This document shows positions 16,873 to 25,332 of a DNA stretch of 33,305 bases, one piece after another. The DNA lies in assembly GCA_013203345.1 (NCBI GenBank), contig JABMQF010000138.1, forward strand, positions 1 through 33,305. Reading direction: 5' to 3'. Positions within the stretch are counted from its first letter, which is position 1. Every line of letters begins with the position of its first letter. The DNA comes from Candidatus Woesearchaeota archaeon. GTDB taxonomy: Archaea; Nanobdellota; Nanobdellia; Woesearchaeales; UBA11576. Under the pieces are notes generated by a model that did no database searches, was not told the origin of the DNA, and saw nothing but the letters and a program-made list of their open reading frames with translations. The position numbers and the translations under genes are program-made.

Positions 16873-17025
16873 CATTCTCCTTTTCATCAAACAGTGGTGG
16901 AAGATATTTTCACTCGACGATGATATCGCACTCAATACTATATTTTAGCAACAATATTTTTCAACTACAGATACTTTAAATATGAGTGTGCATTCTTGTT
17001 TTATATTGGTTCTGGAATTCTTTTC

Positions 17026-17085
17026 ATGGTTTCAGGACCACCCCAACTTTTTGCTGGGCGAAAAAGAGTTAAAAAATTGAGGTGA
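17026..17085 (+). CDS. Tiny 19-aa ORF upstream of a second small ORF
   Basis: ATG 17026 begins a 19-codon frame (MVSGPPQLFAGRKRVKKLR), ending in TGA at 17083-17085. A TATA-like TTTTATAT at about 16999-17006 lies about 25 nt upstream, suggesting a leaderless start. The frame is open further upstream without an ATG, back to about 16927. The stop codon lies inside the Shine-Dalgarno GAGGTGA of the next frame. The plausible composition suggests translation, but the size makes this uncertain. Confidence 0.35.
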   Translation: MVSGPPQLFAGRKRVKKLR

Positions 17086-17089
17086 TTGT

Positions 17090-17191
17090 TTGGTACTCCA
17101 AAGTAATGTCAGCTATGAAACAATAAGGAAGAATAAGACCTTATTTGATTGTGGTTGTTTTGAAAGTGAATCAGACGGCGAAGAAGAATAA
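17090..17191 (+). CDS. Small 33-aa Cys/acidic ORF with strong Shine-Dalgarno
   Basis: TTG 17090 follows GAGGTGA (17079-17085) with exactly 4 nt between, the register used by several other genes here. The 33-aa product has a CGC motif and an acidic tail (ESESDGEEE). It starts 5 nt after the stop of the 19-aa ORF, so coupled translation is likely. Alternatively, a +1 shift at AGG-TGA would fuse both into a 54-aa protein. It ends 14 nt before the convergent thymidylate kinase-like gene. Confidence 0.45.
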   Translation: MVLQSNVSYETIRKNKTLFDCGCFESESDGEEE

Positions 17192-17205
17192 CTCAATAAT
17201 TGATT

Positions 17206-18063
17206 TCAATAATTTATTCTTTGACCGTCTTTTAATTCTCCTAATCTGAACAGATTGAGTATATCTATTGCTGCTCTTGCAGTATCTTCTGGAGTGGTTG
17301 GTTTGTCTGTGTTGACATACACTACCTTTGATCCGTGGGAGTTCAGCATTTTCTTGAGTTCTTCTGAACGGTATCTGTCTTCTATGCGTGTTAGAAATTC
17401 AGGCACCTCGAATTTGCAATGGTCATCCTTTTCTCTTCCTGCTTTGCGCTTTATCGCAGTGTCTGCAGACACATCGCAGATGATGTAGAGATGCGGTGCG
17501 TTCCGCATAGCATACTTGTTACTTTCCAATGATGTGATCTCCTCAACAGTTAAAGGGTTGTCCATCGATGATTGATATACTATGCTGGAGCAGAAGTTTC
17601 GCTCGCAGAAGACATCAACACCGTCAAGTATTGCCGGGCGAATCAGCTTTGAAATTAGCTTTTGTCTGTCCTCTGCATATAGTTCTGCTGTCTCGCGTGC
17701 AGTGTATTTTCTTCCCAGAGTTTCATGGATAGCCTTTTTCCTGATTTTGAGGCCTGTTTTTGCCCAGGTAGGCTCGCAGGTGAAGATGGTGTTAAGACTG
17801 CGGCCCTGTTTCATGAACTCTTGTTTCAGGTCCTCATATTTTGGGATTACATCATCAGTGCCGTACTTGTCGAAAAGAGTATTGCCTTTCGCAGCAGGTA
17901 TCTTGTCAGGCTCGTCAGAAGGCCAAAGAAGTCGAAGGTCGATGAAGTTTTTATCAACACAAGAATTCTTTATAGTGTTGATTATAGTGCCCTTGCCACC
18001 GAAGTCAATAGATTCTGCTACGAGGTAAAGGCCTGTCTTACTATCATACTTTGCAATGACCAT
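17206..18063 (-). CDS. Thymidylate kinase-like protein
   Basis: This 285-aa P-loop kinase probably phosphorylates dTMP to dTDP. The N-terminal P-loop region reads AESIDFGGKGT (16-26), close to the Tmk form. CEPT (96-99) and CERNFCSSIVYQSS (153-166) match the substrate-binding TxEP and DRYxxSxxAYQ blocks. A LID-like segment with KRKAGREKDD follows. At 285 aa it is longer than typical Tmk (about 210), with roughly 60 extra residues between P-loop and CEPT. It is divergent from the ThyX-like gene, so both steps around dTMP are neighbours. AAGGT lies 6 nt before the ATG. Confidence 0.85.
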   Translation of the reverse strand: MVIAKYDSKTGLYLVAESIDFGGKGTIINTIKNSCVDKNFIDLRLLWPSDEPDKIPAAKGNTLFDKYGTDDVIPKYEDLKQEFMKQGRSLNTIFTCEPTWAKTGLKIRKKAIHETLGRKYTARETAELYAEDRQKLISKLIRPAILDGVDVFCERNFCSSIVYQSSMDNPLTVEEITSLESNKYAMRNAPHLYIICDVSADTAIKRKAGREKDDHCKFEVPEFLTRIEDRYRSEELKKMLNSHGSKVVYVNTDKPTTPEDTARAAIDILNLFRLGELKDGQRINY

Positions 18064-18169
18064 TTTTATACCTTAAGCTATTTTCAAGCTGCCAGTACAT
18101 CTTATTTATAATTATTCATTTTTGCGTCTTGACGAATGTTTTAAATGAACCCTAAATTTTAAATATTAC

Positions 18170-18189
18170 ATACATATCCTTTTATGTAT
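18170..18189. promoter_or_regulatory. Inverted repeat ATACATA-N6-TATGTAT
   Basis: Perfect 7-bp arms at 18170-18176 and 18183-18189 lie between the divergent thymidylate kinase-like and ThyX-like genes. A TATA-like TTTTAAATATTA is just upstream (about 18157-18168). The dyad would cover the expected transcription start region of the ThyX-like gene, a good place for a repressor. Confidence 0.35.
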
Positions 18190-18227
18190 CTAAAAGAGAG
18201 TGTATGAAAAGAATGGGGGTTTAGAAT

Positions 18228-19982
18228 TTGACTGAAATAATCAATCAAGTCCTTGATGAGGATGGCAAGCTCAAGCCAGGCTTCTGCGGCATAGGAAGGC
18301 TCAGAGGCAAGAGCGGAGATGATTACACAGAGGATGAAAGCACAGTCCTCGGACATTTCTTTACAAACACTCATTCTAATGTATACTGTGCGACAGACAA
18401 CATGCCGAACGAGCTATGGGCGCTTGTGATGGGACAGTATGCGCGAAGCAGCTTCACAGGAAGGGACAGGTTGCTCAAGCTTTTTGAGGACATGCATGAG
18501 AAAGATGAAGGAGTTTCAGTGTGTGAACTCGCAGAGATGATAAAAGCAGGAAAAAATATTTCATCTATTCTGGAGTCCCACCTCAGAAAAGCAGGTAAAT
18601 TCATAGAAATATGGGGTGTCAAGTACGGTCACGCATCTCTTAGGGATTCAGGGACAATTAGGATATGCTTTGAGGGTGTGAGCCAGGCAGCGACAAACAT
18701 ACTTGAGAGTGCAAGAGAAGGTGCATACCAGGAACAGTCAACAAGGGCGTTGCCTTATAGCATAGATAATCTAGGCATCCCTTATGAAATAAGAGGAACA
18801 AAATATGAACCTATGCTCATAGATTTCAACAGGAAACTGATCAGCCTGTATGAACAAGTATACGAAAAGCTGCTTGTACATCTCAACCAGAAACATACCC
18901 CTATTAGGATAGGTGCTGACAGAAAAATAGCAGATGTGACAGGCGGGGATAATATCAAATTAAGTGATCGGGAGTGGGATAGCATAATAGCAGGTAAGGC
19001 ATTTGATGTTGCAAGGTATCTGCTGCCATACAATATGACAACTTCCTTGGGAATGACACTCAACACAAGGAGATTCCAAGACAAGCTCACAGCGTGGCAG
19101 TCCCACGATATGATGGAGATACAGGTGCTGGGAAAAGTGGCGCAGGCGGAAGCACTGAAGATAAGTCCCTCCCTTATGAAGCATGGCAACAGGAGCGAGT
19201 TCAGAGCATCAATACATCCGAAGCTGAAACATCTGTACAGAAAATATGTTGAGGCAAATCCTGCAAAACCCAAATTCGAGTATAAGCACTATGATGTAAT
19301 GTCAAGGCTTATTGATTATACTCCTGATCTTCAGGAACTCGTGCTGGCCAGCATATTGCTGAACGGATCTGACGGAAGCATTAGCATCGAAGAGCTTAAG
19401 GGAATCATAAAAACGCTCACATTTGATGAGAAAAGAGAGATTGCCGAAAGCGTCATAAAAGGCAAGCCTTTGCATGAGATATTCCATAAGTCAATGGAAT
19501 GTGGAGCAGTGGTGTTTGAAAGATTATATGATCTTGGAGCATTCAGGGATCTTCAGAGACAAAGAGGGGACAAGCAGCAATACAATAAATATTCTGTAAT
19601 AGGATATAATCTTCCAGAGGAATTTATAGAAATAGGGATGAAGAAAGAGTTTGTCGAACTCATGCAGGATGTAAAGGACTTTACTGATACCCTGCGTAAT
19701 GACGGGTATCACGAAGCGGTGCAATATTTTCCTGTGATGGCCAATGTCATACGGCATGTCACTACAAAAGACCCTGTCCAGTGTTTCTACGAGGCCAAGC
19801 TCAGGACACAGCCGGCAGGAATAGACTCGTATAGGTTGATAGCACAGCAAGAGATAAAACAATTGTTGGATATCATGCCTGTATTCAAGGGCCTTATACC
19901 CTACGATGACAATTACTATGAATTGGGCAGAATGCCTGAAACAGTGAACATGAAGGTGCGCAGATACAAGAAAACAGCTTGA
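18228..19982 (+). CDS. Two-domain ThyX-like protein
   Basis: This 584-aa protein resembles FAD-dependent thymidylate synthase ThyX, which methylates dUMP using methylene-folate. The first half has HASLRDS, GVSQAATNILESAR (about 150-163) and a later TSLGMTLNTRRFQD segment. The second half has FERLYDLGAFRDLQRQR (about 430-446). The ThyX signature RHRxxSxNxxSxR is eroded in both: SARxxAxQxxSxR in the first and RQR followed by K, Q, N, Y in the second. Typical ThyX is about 220-250 aa, so this is a duplicated, diverged form. TTG 18228 is chosen because GGGGGT lies 7 nt upstream (18215-18220). Whether it is still a thymidylate synthase is open. Confidence 0.75.
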   Translation: MTEIINQVLDEDGKLKPGFCGIGRLRGKSGDDYTEDESTVLGHFFTNTHSNVYCATDNMPNELWALVMGQYARSSFTGRDRLLKLFEDMHEKDEGVSVCELAEMIKAGKNISSILESHLRKAGKFIEIWGVKYGHASLRDSGTIRICFEGVSQAATNILESAREGAYQEQSTRALPYSIDNLGIPYEIRGTKYEPMLIDFNRKLISLYEQVYEKLLVHLNQKHTPIRIGADRKIADVTGGDNIKLSDREWDSIIAGKAFDVARYLLPYNMTTSLGMTLNTRRFQDKLTAWQSHDMMEIQVLGKVAQAEALKISPSLMKHGNRSEFRASIHPKLKHLYRKYVEANPAKPKFEYKHYDVMSRLIDYTPDLQELVLASILLNGSDGSISIEELKGIIKTLTFDEKREIAESVIKGKPLHEIFHKSMECGAVVFERLYDLGAFRDLQRQRGDKQQYNKYSVIGYNLPEEFIEIGMKKEFVELMQDVKDFTDTLRNDGYHEAVQYFPVMANVIRHVTTKDPVQCFYEAKLRTQPAGIDSYRLIAQQEIKQLLDIMPVFKGLIPYDDNYYELGRMPETVNMKVRRYKKTA

Positions 19983-20031
19983 GCAGTCTTTGGTGCATAT
20001 ATTTAAATAATTCCTGTTTTTCTTTTTTTTT

Positions 20032-21216
20032 ATGTCAAATACAGTCACTTACGAAGGCATAGTGCACTACCTGAACAGCATGGAATTCTCAGGTATGAAG
20101 ATGGGTATAGACCGGATAAGGGATGCTCTCTATTTATTTGGTAATCCTGAGAAGGACCTGAAAGTAATACATGTGGTGGGCACTAATGGCAAGGGTTCTG
20201 TGGCTGCGATGATGTCAAAGATAATCGAAAGAGCAGGGCACAAGGTTGGCATGTTCACGTCACCGCACTTAGTGGATGTACGCGAGAGGATACAGGTCAA
20301 CAATCAGCTGATAAGCAAAGAGGAATTCCGAGAGGTTTTTCTTGAGGCCAAATCCAAGTTCACAGATCTCACTTTCTTTGAACTCATCACGCTCATGGCT
20401 GTGTTGCACTTCTCAAAGCAGAAAGTAGATTATGCAGTGTTCGAGGCAGGACTCGGCGGGACATATGATGCCACTAATTTCGAGACATCGCTCATGACAG
20501 TCATCACAAGGATATCACTCGACCACACACATATACTCGGCGACACAGTAGAGAAAATTGCGAAAGATAAATGTGGTGCAATAAAACAAAACCAACCAGT
20601 CGTGGTCACGCACACAAACAACACAGTCATGGATCTTATAAGGCAGATCGTCGATGAAAAAGAATCTAGACTTGTGCTGGCAGAAGACACATCCTATGAT
20701 GTATCACTCAAAGGACAGTTTCAGAAAGAGAACGCAGGTATAGCAGTGATGGCTGCGAGGGAGCTAAATATCAGCGACGGTACAATAAAGAAAGCGTTAC
20801 AGGAAGTCAGATGGCCTGGGAGAGTGGAGTTCATAGAGGACAATATCTTGCTGGACTGTGCACATAACCCTGCGGGCATAACTGCGCTGGGAAAATATGT
20901 TGAGACATTGGAATATGATATGCTCTATATTGTGTTTGGCGTCAGCAAGAATAAGGACTATGATGAGATGATCAGGTTGTTGCCTCGGCACGAGAAGCTC
21001 ATATTTACGCAGTCAAGCATAACAAGAAGGCTCCATATAGAGGAAGTGCCTGACAGCGTCGAGTGCATCAAGGTGCGAGATCCTGCAGAGGCTCTTTCAC
21101 ACGCAAAGGGACTTGCAGGAGAGAAAGACCTTATCCTGGTATGTGGGTCTATATTTCTTGTAGGAGACATAAAAGCGTCACTATCATTGGATTCTGGTCA
21201 GGATGTTATTGCCTAG
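20032..21216 (+). CDS. folC: Folylpolyglutamate / dihydrofolate synthase (Mur-ligase family)
   Basis: This 394-aa ATP-dependent ligase adds glutamate to folates or dihydropteroate. Motifs include VVGTNGKGSVAAM (48-60), TSPHLVDVRERI (about 76-87), LDHTHILGDT, and KDKCGAIK, which holds the lysine usually carbamylated in this family. The C-terminal domain has LDCAHNPAG. Length is slightly short for the family (about 420). It follows the ThyX-like gene by 49 nt. A TATA-like ATTTAAATA about 30 nt upstream suggests its own leaderless transcript. Its tail overlaps the convergent flavoprotein gene by 33 nt. Confidence 0.92.
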   Translation: MSNTVTYEGIVHYLNSMEFSGMKMGIDRIRDALYLFGNPEKDLKVIHVVGTNGKGSVAAMMSKIIERAGHKVGMFTSPHLVDVRERIQVNNQLISKEEFREVFLEAKSKFTDLTFFELITLMAVLHFSKQKVDYAVFEAGLGGTYDATNFETSLMTVITRISLDHTHILGDTVEKIAKDKCGAIKQNQPVVVTHTNNTVMDLIRQIVDEKESRLVLAEDTSYDVSLKGQFQKENAGIAVMAARELNISDGTIKKALQEVRWPGRVEFIEDNILLDCAHNPAGITALGKYVETLEYDMLYIVFGVSKNKDYDEMIRLLPRHEKLIFTQSSITRRLHIEEVPDSVECIKVRDPAEALSHAKGLAGEKDLILVCGSIFLVGDIKASLSLDSGQDVIA

Positions 21217-21732
21217 ATTGGTGCAGGAAAGATTAGTATCATCATTCTTGGAGATTGTACCCGGATCTTCTGCTTTAGCAAGAACCGAACCTACATTAAC
21301 AAGGTCCATATCCTTACAGTATTTTTTGAATATCTGCTCAACCACATCAGTGCCTGCATTGATTGGTTGACCTCCTACACACACAAAAGCAGCAGCCTTA
21401 TCTTTTAGAAGAGGAGGGTCGCACAATGGGTTGGTACGGTCAATAAAGTTCTTCATAAGACCTGAGACATTCGCGAAATAGTTGGGCGTCCCGATAATTA
21501 TTGCATCAGCCCCAACCATCTTGTTGATGAGTTCTTCCATATCGTCGTGAATAGTACAAGGCTTTCCTGTGCCATAGCACACATCACAGCCAGTGCAATG
21601 GTTTATCTTAATCTCACTAAGCCTGACAAGCTCTACATCCGCACCGCCGGCATTACATGAATCCAGCACCCACTGTAGCATCTGTTCTGTGTTGCCTTTG
21701 CGCGGGCTGCCACAAATTCCTATCACCTTCAT
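21184..21732 (-). CDS. Iron-sulfur flavoprotein (Isf-type NADPH-dependent FMN reductase)
   Basis: This 182-aa flavodoxin-fold protein has the FMN phosphate loop GSPRKGNTE (8-16) and a compact Cys motif, C46-x2-C49-x2-C52-x6-C59, typical of Methanosarcina Isf, where it binds a [4Fe-4S] cluster. [12 protein letters not shown] segment (about 100-110) fits FMN binding. It would transfer electrons in the cytoplasm. Its start overlaps the SHMT stop by 4 nt (ATGA), so the two are co-translated. In this setting it could supply reduced flavin or act as redox partner to folate or ThyX chemistry, but that is inference. Confidence 0.87.
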   Translation of the reverse strand: MKVIGICGSPRKGNTEQMLQWVLDSCNAGGADVELVRLSEIKINHCTGCDVCYGTGKPCTIHDDMEELINKMVGADAIIIGTPNYFANVSGLMKNFIDRTNPLCDPPLLKDKAAAFVCVGGQPINAGTDVVEQIFKKYCKDMDLVNVGSVLAKAEDPGTISKNDDTNLSCTNLGNNILTRIQ

Positions 21733-23009
21733 TCTCCCAGTCCCTCATAGATGGGAAATTCCCTGCATAGCTCAAGCACCTCTGCTTTCACCTTCATCTT
21801 CAGGTAGGTATCATCAGGCTTTTGTATAACTCTCGATAACCATATGCCTATCTTGCGCATCTCATCATCCTTCATTCCCCTCGTCGTCAGAGCAGGTGTT
21901 CCCAGGCGGATGCCGGAAGGGTTGAAAGGGCTGCGCTCGTCAAATGGTATCATGTTCTTGTTTGTGAAGATGAAAACTTCGTCTAATGCTTTTTCTACTT
22001 TTTTTCCGCCGTGCCCTGTCTTGGTCAGGTCGACAAGCATCAGATGGTTGTCAGTGCCGTCAGACACTAGTTTTAGTCCATTGTTCATCAATGTATCAGC
22101 AAGCACTTTTGCGTTCTTCAACACTTGACTCTGGTATGATTCGAACTCAGGTTGCAGAGCCTCGCCGAAAGCGACAGCCTTCGCTGCGATGACATGATCA
22201 AGTGGCCCGCCCTGCATGCCTGGGAAGACAGCGCTGTCTATCTTGCGCGCAAGGTTTTTCTTGTCGTCGGGCCTGAGTCTGTCTTCTATCTTCGAAAGTA
22301 TAAGAGCTCCCCTCGGTCCGCGGAGGGTCTTGTGCGTTGTGGTCGTGACGACGTCGCAGAAAGGTACAGGGTTCTGGTGCAGTCCTACAGCGCAGGGACC
22401 TGCTATGTGGGCCATGTCTGCCATGTGATAAGCACCGACCTCGTGGGCTATCTCTTGGAACTCCCTGAAATCCAGCTTTCTCGGGTAGGCGCTGAATCCT
22501 GAGAGTATGAGTCGTGGTTTCTCGCGTATTGCGATTTTTCTGATTTCATCCATGTCGAGCCGCATAGTCTCCTTGTCAACACCATAGTTTACGAACTTGT
22601 AGAATTTACCAGAGAAATTCACCTGGCTGCCATGGGTGAGATGTCCTCCATGCGCGAGGTCCATTCCGAGGATTTTGTCGCCGAGATTTAGGAGGGAGAA
22701 GTATGCTTCCATGTTTGCCTGCGAGCCTGCATGGGGTTGCACATTAGCGTGCTCTGCGCCGAACAGCTTTTTTGCCCTGTCGATGGCAAGCTGTTCAGAT
22801 ACATCAACATGTTCATTGCCGCCATAATACCTTTTGCCAGGGTATCCTTCGCTGTACTTATTTGTCAGCACAGAACCCATGGTCTGCATTACAGCGCGGG
22901 AAACATAATTCTCAGAAGCTATCAGTTCCAGTCCTTTCTGCTGGCGGGCGAGTTCGTTCTTGACGACAGAATGTATTGCAGGATCACGCTGCTTTAGATC
23001 ACGCATCAT
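21729..23009 (-). CDS. glyA: Serine hydroxymethyltransferase
   Basis: This 426-aa PLP enzyme interconverts serine and glycine and loads one-carbon units onto tetrahydrofolate to give methylene-THF. Visible signatures are [11 protein letters not shown] (54-64), HGGHLTHG (about 120-127), MADMAHIAG (about 196-204) and the PLP lysine Lys227 in [13 protein letters not shown]. Full length matches bacterial-type SHMT. A TATA-like AATATAAATA about 28 nt before ATG 23009 suggests leaderless transcription; ATG 23006 is an alternative start. With folC and the ThyX-like gene next door, it supplies the folate cofactor for dTMP synthesis. Confidence 0.96.
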   Translation of the reverse strand: MMRDLKQRDPAIHSVVKNELARQQKGLELIASENYVSRAVMQTMGSVLTNKYSEGYPGKRYYGGNEHVDVSEQLAIDRAKKLFGAEHANVQPHAGSQANMEAYFSLLNLGDKILGMDLAHGGHLTHGSQVNFSGKFYKFVNYGVDKETMRLDMDEIRKIAIREKPRLILSGFSAYPRKLDFREFQEIAHEVGAYHMADMAHIAGPCAVGLHQNPVPFCDVVTTTTHKTLRGPRGALILSKIEDRLRPDDKKNLARKIDSAVFPGMQGGPLDHVIAAKAVAFGEALQPEFESYQSQVLKNAKVLADTLMNNGLKLVSDGTDNHLMLVDLTKTGHGGKKVEKALDEVFIFTNKNMIPFDERSPFNPSGIRLGTPALTTRGMKDDEMRKIGIWLSRVIQKPDDTYLKMKVKAEVLELCREFPIYEGLGE

Positions 23010-23116
23010 TTTATGAATCCTGCTTTCTTAGGTATTTATATTTTTCTTTTCTTTAAAATGCAGTCATTCCACTTGTGTGTTCACTGGTGGTTCTTGACTC
23101 TTATAAATATGTGCCC

Positions 23117-23138
23117 GTTGTCCCGGCTTCTTGACAAC
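23117..23138 (+). promoter_or_regulatory. Inverted repeat GTTGTC-N10-GACAAC after a TATA box
   Basis: TTATAAATA at about 23101-23109 is followed by 6-bp arms at 23117-23122 and 23133-23138. The dyad straddles the predicted transcription start (near 23127) of the kinase-dCMP deaminase gene, so it is more likely an operator than an RNA hairpin. Confidence 0.35.
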
Positions 23139-23194
23139 ACAACAAATAAAAGAATAGCATGAACTGTTCCTTGTATTGTTCAGGGGGTATGATT

Positions 23195-24238
23195 ATGATA
23201 ATTGGTATAACAGGAATGTATTGTTCTGGTAAGGATACAGTTGCAGAGCATCTTGAGACAAAGGGATTTGTGCATCTATCTCTTTCTGATCTCATACGTG
23301 AAGAGCTGGGGAGAAGAGGAATCGAGGTTACACGCGACAACCTGATCAGAGTCGCGAACGAGATGAGCGAGACGCAGGGACATGGAGTGCTTGGGGAACG
23401 GGCGCTTGCGAGAATGAAAGAGAAGAAACAGGATTATGTTGTGAGTGGCGTATTGCACCCTGCAGAGGCCAAGGCGTTGATGAAACATGGACATTTCTTC
23501 CTCGTCGAGGTAAGGGCGCCGATTAGCACACGATTCAAGAGGGTAAAGAAGCGGAACAGGAACCAGGATCCTCAGACACTTAAAGAACTGAAGGAGAAGG
23601 AGAAGTTTGATAATCAGGATGGAGGGCCAGGACATCAATTGACCAAGGTCATCAATATGGCGAATTATGTGTTGATTAATGATCGCACGAAGGCTGTGCA
23701 GAAGAAGAAAGTGGACAAGCTGCTGGGGGATCTGAGGGGGAAGGCGGCTAAGCTATCAGAGTATGTGCGACCTACATGGGATGAGTATTTCATGGGTATT
23801 GTTGATGCTGTATCCACAAGGGCTACCTGTGATAGAGGAAGAACTGCAGTAATCCTTGTTAGGGATAAGAGAATACTCGCGACAGGATATGTTGGGAGTC
23901 CGATTGGGGCGCCGCACTGCGATGATGCAGGGCACCTGATGAAGAAGGTGACTCATGAGGATGGTCGTGTGTCGCAACATTGCATGCGGACAAACCACGC
24001 AGAGGTTAATGCAGTATCGCTGGCAGCGAGGAATGGCACAGCAATAGAGGGGGCAACACTGTATTGCAAGTTGGCTCCCTGTTACACCTGCGCAAAGATG
24101 ATAATAAATGCGGGGATAATAAGAGTTGTATGTCAGAAACGTTATCATGCAGATACAGAGAGCTATGATCTGTTCAAGCAGGCCAAGATAAAAGTAGAGG
24201 TTCTTGATGACGCTGTGGAGAAGTATAAGAACCAGTGA
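23195..24238 (+). CDS. P-loop kinase fused to dCMP deaminase
   Basis: This 347-aa protein has two domains. Residues 1-185 form a small nucleotide-kinase-like NTPase with P-loop GITGMYCSGKDT (4-15). Residues 195-345 form a zinc deoxycytidylate deaminase: His268 and Glu270 (HAE), Cys296 and Cys299 (PCYTC), plus the HCDDAGH segment (241-247) seen in dCMP deaminases. It would convert dCMP to dUMP, the substrate of thymidylate synthase. The kinase domain may phosphorylate or sense a nucleotide. I chose ATG 23195 because GGGGGT lies 6 nt upstream (23183-23188). ATG 23159 and 23189 are alternatives. The kinase domain is clearly paralogous to the gene at 25329. Confidence 0.88.
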   Translation: MIIGITGMYCSGKDTVAEHLETKGFVHLSLSDLIREELGRRGIEVTRDNLIRVANEMSETQGHGVLGERALARMKEKKQDYVVSGVLHPAEAKALMKHGHFFLVEVRAPISTRFKRVKKRNRNQDPQTLKELKEKEKFDNQDGGPGHQLTKVINMANYVLINDRTKAVQKKKVDKLLGDLRGKAAKLSEYVRPTWDEYFMGIVDAVSTRATCDRGRTAVILVRDKRILATGYVGSPIGAPHCDDAGHLMKKVTHEDGRVSQHCMRTNHAEVNAVSLAARNGTAIEGATLYCKLAPCYTCAKMIINAGIIRVVCQKRYHADTESYDLFKQAKIKVEVLDDAVEKYKNQ

Positions 24239-24251
24239 TGAAACCATAAAA

Positions 24252-24680
24252 ATGACAAAGAAATGTTTCTTCTGTGATGCTAAATGCCTTGATGATGGCC
24301 AGATCTTTGCAGAGACAAACAACTTCTATGCACGGTGGGATGATATACCTGTCACAAGAGGGCATTGTGAATTGGTGCCTAAAGAACATATTGGGTCATT
24401 ATTTTCTCTTAGCAGTGACCTGGCAGGGGAGCTTTTTGGGCTTGTCCAGCAGGTAAAGGTCCTGATAGATTCTGAGCATAGTCCTGATGGATATAACCTG
24501 GGCGTGAATGAAGGTGAAGCAGCAGGAAGGACACAGCATCACCTCCATGTGCATTTGATTCCAAGATACTTTGGGGATGTAGAGAATCCGCGCGGTGGTA
24601 TAAGAAACATAATTCCTGGCAAAGGGAACTATGATGATTGGATGCGTGAGCACGATCGCGATGATTACCTTGATGACTGA
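24252..24680 (+). CDS. HIT-family hydrolase (Ap4A/Fhit-like)
   Basis: This 142-aa protein has the triad HLHVH (His97, His99, His101) and an N-terminal CFFC, a likely zinc pair. A C-terminal PRGGIRNIIPGKGNY is characteristic of diadenosine-polyphosphate-type HIT proteins. It may hydrolyse dinucleoside polyphosphates or nucleoside phosphoramidates. ATG 24252 is chosen over an upstream in-frame start because it begins right before the zinc-like CFFC and leaves a 13-nt gap after the deaminase gene, with which it is probably co-transcribed. Confidence 0.9.
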   Translation: MTKKCFFCDAKCLDDGQIFAETNNFYARWDDIPVTRGHCELVPKEHIGSLFSLSSDLAGELFGLVQQVKVLIDSEHSPDGYNLGVNEGEAAGRTQHHLHVHLIPRYFGDVENPRGGIRNIIPGKGNYDDWMREHDRDDYLDD

Positions 24681-24750
24681 ATGTTGGTTTGGTAAATATT
24701 ATAAACAATGCCTCTTTTTATTATAATATCTCATGTTGGAGTGTGTCACG

Positions 24751-25332
24751 ATGGAGAACAAGATTATATGCGTCTCAGGCCTCACTGGAAGTGGGAAGTC
24801 AGTAGTCTCTGATTGGCTGGTCAATAAAGGATTTGGATTCTTTAGGTTTGGACAGATAACTCTCGATATTGTCAAAGAGAGGGGACTCGCTCCGACAGAG
24901 GAGAATGAAAGACCCATAAGAGAAGAGGTCAGGAAGAAACACGGCATGGGGGCATATGCCATACTTAACATGCCAAAGATAGAAATGCTTCTCAAAGAAG
25001 GTCATGTTGTAGGTGACGGGCTATACAGTTGGGCAGAGTATAAGATTCTCAAGGAAAAGTACGGGGATCGATTTGTGATGATCTCAGTCTATGCTCCTCC
25101 TAAGATGAGGTATGAAAGGCTTTCTTCGAGAGAGTTGAAGTCTGAGGATACTGAACTTAGAAACAGGCCAGCTACCTGGACCCAGGCTGAAGCCAGAGAT
25201 TATGCTGAAATCGAAAACATTGAAAAAGCAGGACCTATAGCCATGGCAGATCATACAATAATGAATGTGACGGATATTGCCTCTGTACACAAGCAATGTG
25301 AAGATATACTAAATGATCTGGGAATACAATGA
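24751..25332 (+). CDS. P-loop nucleotide kinase-like protein
   Basis: This 193-aa AAA-type small kinase has P-loop GLTGSGKS (10-17), a FGQITLD nucleotide-binding segment and a LID-like region with RYERLSSRE (about 120-128). It resembles archaeal UPF0200/dephospho-CoA-kinase-like proteins, whose substrate is often unknown. ATG 24751 lies about 28 nt after TTATAATA (24721-24728), which fits a leaderless start better than ATG 24733. Its stop overlaps the next start (ATGA), so it pairs with the following kinase. Confidence 0.75.
   Translation: MENKIICVSGLTGSGKSVVSDWLVNKGFGFFRFGQITLDIVKERGLAPTEENERPIREEVRKKHGMGAYAILNMPKIEMLLKEGHVVGDGLYSWAEYKILKEKYGDRFVMISVYAPPKMRYERLSSRELKSEDTELRNRPATWTQAEARDYAEIENIEKAGPIAMADHTIMNVTDIASVHKQCEDILNDLGIQ

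Noticed and set aside
16982-17080. 32-aa frame followed by in-frame TGA and the 33-aa frame, as a possible selenoprotein
   Set aside because: The first part looks like translated AT-rich promoter DNA, and no selenocysteine element is visible. The stop-restart or +1 shift from the 17026 frame is a better explanation.
21844-22997. Several plus-strand frames of 63-116 codons
   Set aside because: All are shadows of the minus-strand glyA gene.
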